NCBI GenBank assembly: GCA_903896775.1
Contig: CAITZE010000044.1
Coordinates: 1-6,274 of the forward strand
DNA length: 6,274 bases
DNA from: an uncultured bacterium
GTDB lineage: Bacteria; Pseudomonadota; Alphaproteobacteria; Rhodospirillales; Rhodospirillaceae
Direction of reading: 5' to 3'
Shown: positions 4,764-6,274 of the stretch, one piece after another
Layout: each line of letters opens with the position of its first letter
How positions within the stretch are numbered: position 1 is the first letter of the stretch
Program-made: the position numbers and the translations under genes
The notes under the pieces: model-generated
The model's input: only the letters and a program-made list of their open reading frames with translations
What the model was told of the DNA's origin: nothing
The model's database searches: none

Positions 4764-6274
4764 TTAGAACGCGAGGCTTTGGGCCTGCTTCACATGAGGC
4801 AAGTCTTTGACTTTCCCGAGAAGCGCTTCGTTCACCGATTGATCCAGCTGTAACAGCGCGATGGCATCTCCGCCGCTTTTGGACCGTCCCAAATGGAAGG
4901 ACGCGATGTTCACACCCGCTTGCCCCAAGGTCGTTCCAAGCGCACCGATAAAGCCCGGCTTATCGGTATTGGTGACGTAAAGCATATGCGGACCGATTTC
5001 GGCTTCGATGTGGATGGAATCAATATCCACCAAGCGCGGCGCACTGCCGCCAAAGAGTGTGCCGGAAACACTGGCGGTGCCGCGATCCGTGACAACCGTA
5101 AGCGTGACCAGCGTCTGATAGAAATCGTTATCGTCGCGTTTGACCTCGGTCACTTTGATATCGCGTTCGCGGGCGATAGCCGGCGCATTGACCATGTTGA
5201 CGCTTTCCATCAACGGACTCATTAGACCCTTCAGGAGGATCGAGGTAAGTGGACGCGTGTTGAGCGACGCCACATGCCCGGAATACTCGACCGTCACAGC
5301 TTTTAGACCAGACTGCACAAGCTGCCCGGCGAAGCTACCGAGTTCCTCGGCAAGCCGCATATAGGGTTTCAACTTCGGGGCATCTTCCGCCGAGACCGAC
5401 GCCATGTTAAGGGCGTTTGTGACCGCGCCCGATAGCAGATAATCGGAGATCTGTTCGGCGATCTGAAGCGCCACATTCTCCTGGGCTTCGTTGGTGGACG
5501 CGCCAAGGTGTGGCGTACAAACCACCTTCTCCATGCCGAAGAGCGGATTGGTTTTAGCAGGCTCTTCCTCGAACACGTCGAGAGCTGCGCCCGCCACCTG
5601 CCCGCTTTCGATAGCGGCTTTGAGGTCGGCTTCGTTTACGAGGCCGCCGCGCGCACAATTGATGATGCGCACGCCTTTTTTCATCTTGGCGAAGGACTTC
5701 GCGCTGATAATGCCGCGCGTATTGTCGGTCAGCGGCGTATGCAGCGTAATGAAATCGGCGCGGGCGAAAATGGTATCTAATTCCGCTTTCTCGACACCAA
5801 GATCACGTGCGCGCTCTTCGGACAGATATGGATCGAAGGCGAGCACTTTCATCTTCAAGCCCAACGCGCGATCGGCAACGATGGAGCCGATATTGCCGCA
5901 GCCGATGACGCCCAGCGTCTTGCCGTACAGCTCGACGCCCATGAACTTGTTCTTCTCCCACTTGCCGGCGTGGGTCGATGCGCTGGCGGTGGGAATGTCG
6001 CGGGCCAGCGCCATCATCATGGAGATGGCGTGTTCGGCTGTGGTGATGGCATTGCCGAAGGGCGTATTCATCACTACGACGCCGCGCGCGGTCGCAGCTT
6101 CGACATCAACGTTATCGACGCCGATGCCCGCTCGCCCGACAACTTTCAAATTCGGCGCAGCGGCCAGAACGTCAGCGGTGACTTTCGTATTGGAGCGGAT
6201 GGCTAGGCCGTCATAGTCCTTGATGATCGCCAGCAATTCCTCAGGCTTGAGGCCGGTTTTCACGTCCACGTCGA
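4764..6274 (-). CDS. serA: D-3-phosphoglycerate dehydrogenase (5' end outside window)
   Basis: SerA oxidises 3-phosphoglycerate to 3-phosphohydroxypyruvate with NAD, the first step of phosphorylated serine synthesis, in the cytosol. The frame runs through the right edge. The GTG at 6269 is internal, because the visible part begins at a conserved point (VDVKTGL) that usually lies some 25 residues into the protein. Counting from that GTG, the NAD-binding GVIGCGNIG is at 120-128 with the ribose-binding Asp146; the catalytic set is Arg207 (NCARGG), Glu236 (FEEEP) and His254 (PHLGAST), with the family's usual spacing of 29 and 18. About 285-420 is the intervening/allosteric substrate-binding domain, and about 428-501 is an ACT domain (HMLYVTNTDKPGFIGALG), the usual site of serine sensing. 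This is the long form of the enzyme. serC is often found upstream but would be outside the window. Confidence 0.97.
   Translation of the reverse strand, partial: DVDVKTGLKPEELLAIIKDYDGLAIRSNTKVTADVLAAAPNLKVVGRAGIGVDNVDVEAATARGVVVMNTPFGNAITTAEHAISMMMALARDIPTASASTHAGKWEKNKFMGVELYGKTLGVIGCGNIGSIVADRALGLKMKVLAFDPYLSEERARDLGVEKAELDTIFARADFITLHTPLTDNTRGIISAKSFAKMKKGVRIINCARGGLVNEADLKAAIESGQVAGAALDVFEEEPAKTNPLFGMEKVVCTPHLGASTNEAQENVALQIAEQISDYLLSGAVTNALNMASVSAEDAPKLKPYMRLAEELGSFAGQLVQSGLKAVTVEYSGHVASLNTRPLTSILLKGLMSPLMESVNMVNAPAIARERDIKVTEVKRDDNDFYQTLVTLTVVTDRGTASVSGTLFGGSAPRLVDIDSIHIEAEIGPHMLYVTNTDKPGFIGALGTTLGQAGVNIASFHLGRSKSGGDAIALLQLDQSVNEALLGKVKDLPHVKQAQSLAF

Noticed and set aside
5491..6216. 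241-codon open frame on the plus strand inside serA
   Set aside because: It lies wholly antisense to serA, whose motifs and catalytic residues are intact. Its composition is what GC-rich coding DNA gives in the opposite strand, and no family pattern is seen in it.
6267..6269. GTG at 6269 as the serA start
   Set aside because: The frame is open to the window edge, and the visible protein begins at a conserved internal point of the family, missing about 25 residues of the first strand and helix.

Overview
The window reads as chromosomal DNA from an alphaproteobacterium. This rests on a minus-strand gene order serA / small membrane protein / hisZ / purA, on a SerA with the fused C-terminal domain and ACT domain, and on a HisZ (implying a short-form HisG elsewhere). 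I cannot name a genus from sequence alone. All five genes lie on the minus strand, so transcription runs from the right edge of the window to the left. No tRNA, rRNA, insertion sequence, CRISPR array or prophage signal was seen.

Layout in transcription order: (1) 6274-4764, most of serA (phosphoglycerate dehydrogenase), whose start codon lies beyond the right edge. (2) 4715-4398, a 105-residue protein with two predicted membrane helices and no recognised family. (3) 4261-3113, hisZ, the catalytically inactive regulatory subunit of ATP phosphoribosyltransferase. (4) 3082-1793, purA (adenylosuccinate synthetase), only 30 bases after hisZ. (5) 1604 to the left edge, a long open reading frame of at least 534 codons with no stop in the window. 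It encodes a protein kinase-fold protein whose catalytic aspartate is replaced by alanine, followed by a C-terminal region I do not recognise. Plausible sigma-70-type promoters precede hisZ and the kinase-like gene, and each has an inverted repeat 25-30 bases upstream of the -35 element.

The first four genes form a biosynthetic group. SerA starts serine synthesis, which supplies glycine and one-carbon units for purines. HisZ activates the first histidine step, which consumes ATP and releases the purine intermediate AICAR further down the pathway. PurA commits IMP to AMP. The kinase-like gene follows purA across a 188-base gap with its own probable promoter, so it is a neighbour rather than a clear operon member.

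The most interesting object is this pseudokinase-like protein. Its fold landmarks are recognisable, but its Gly-rich loop, HRD, DFG and APE motifs are all missing or altered, it starts with a Pro/Ala-rich tail, and it ends in an unassigned region of 190 residues or more. The remaining genes are ordinary housekeeping genes with intact motifs.
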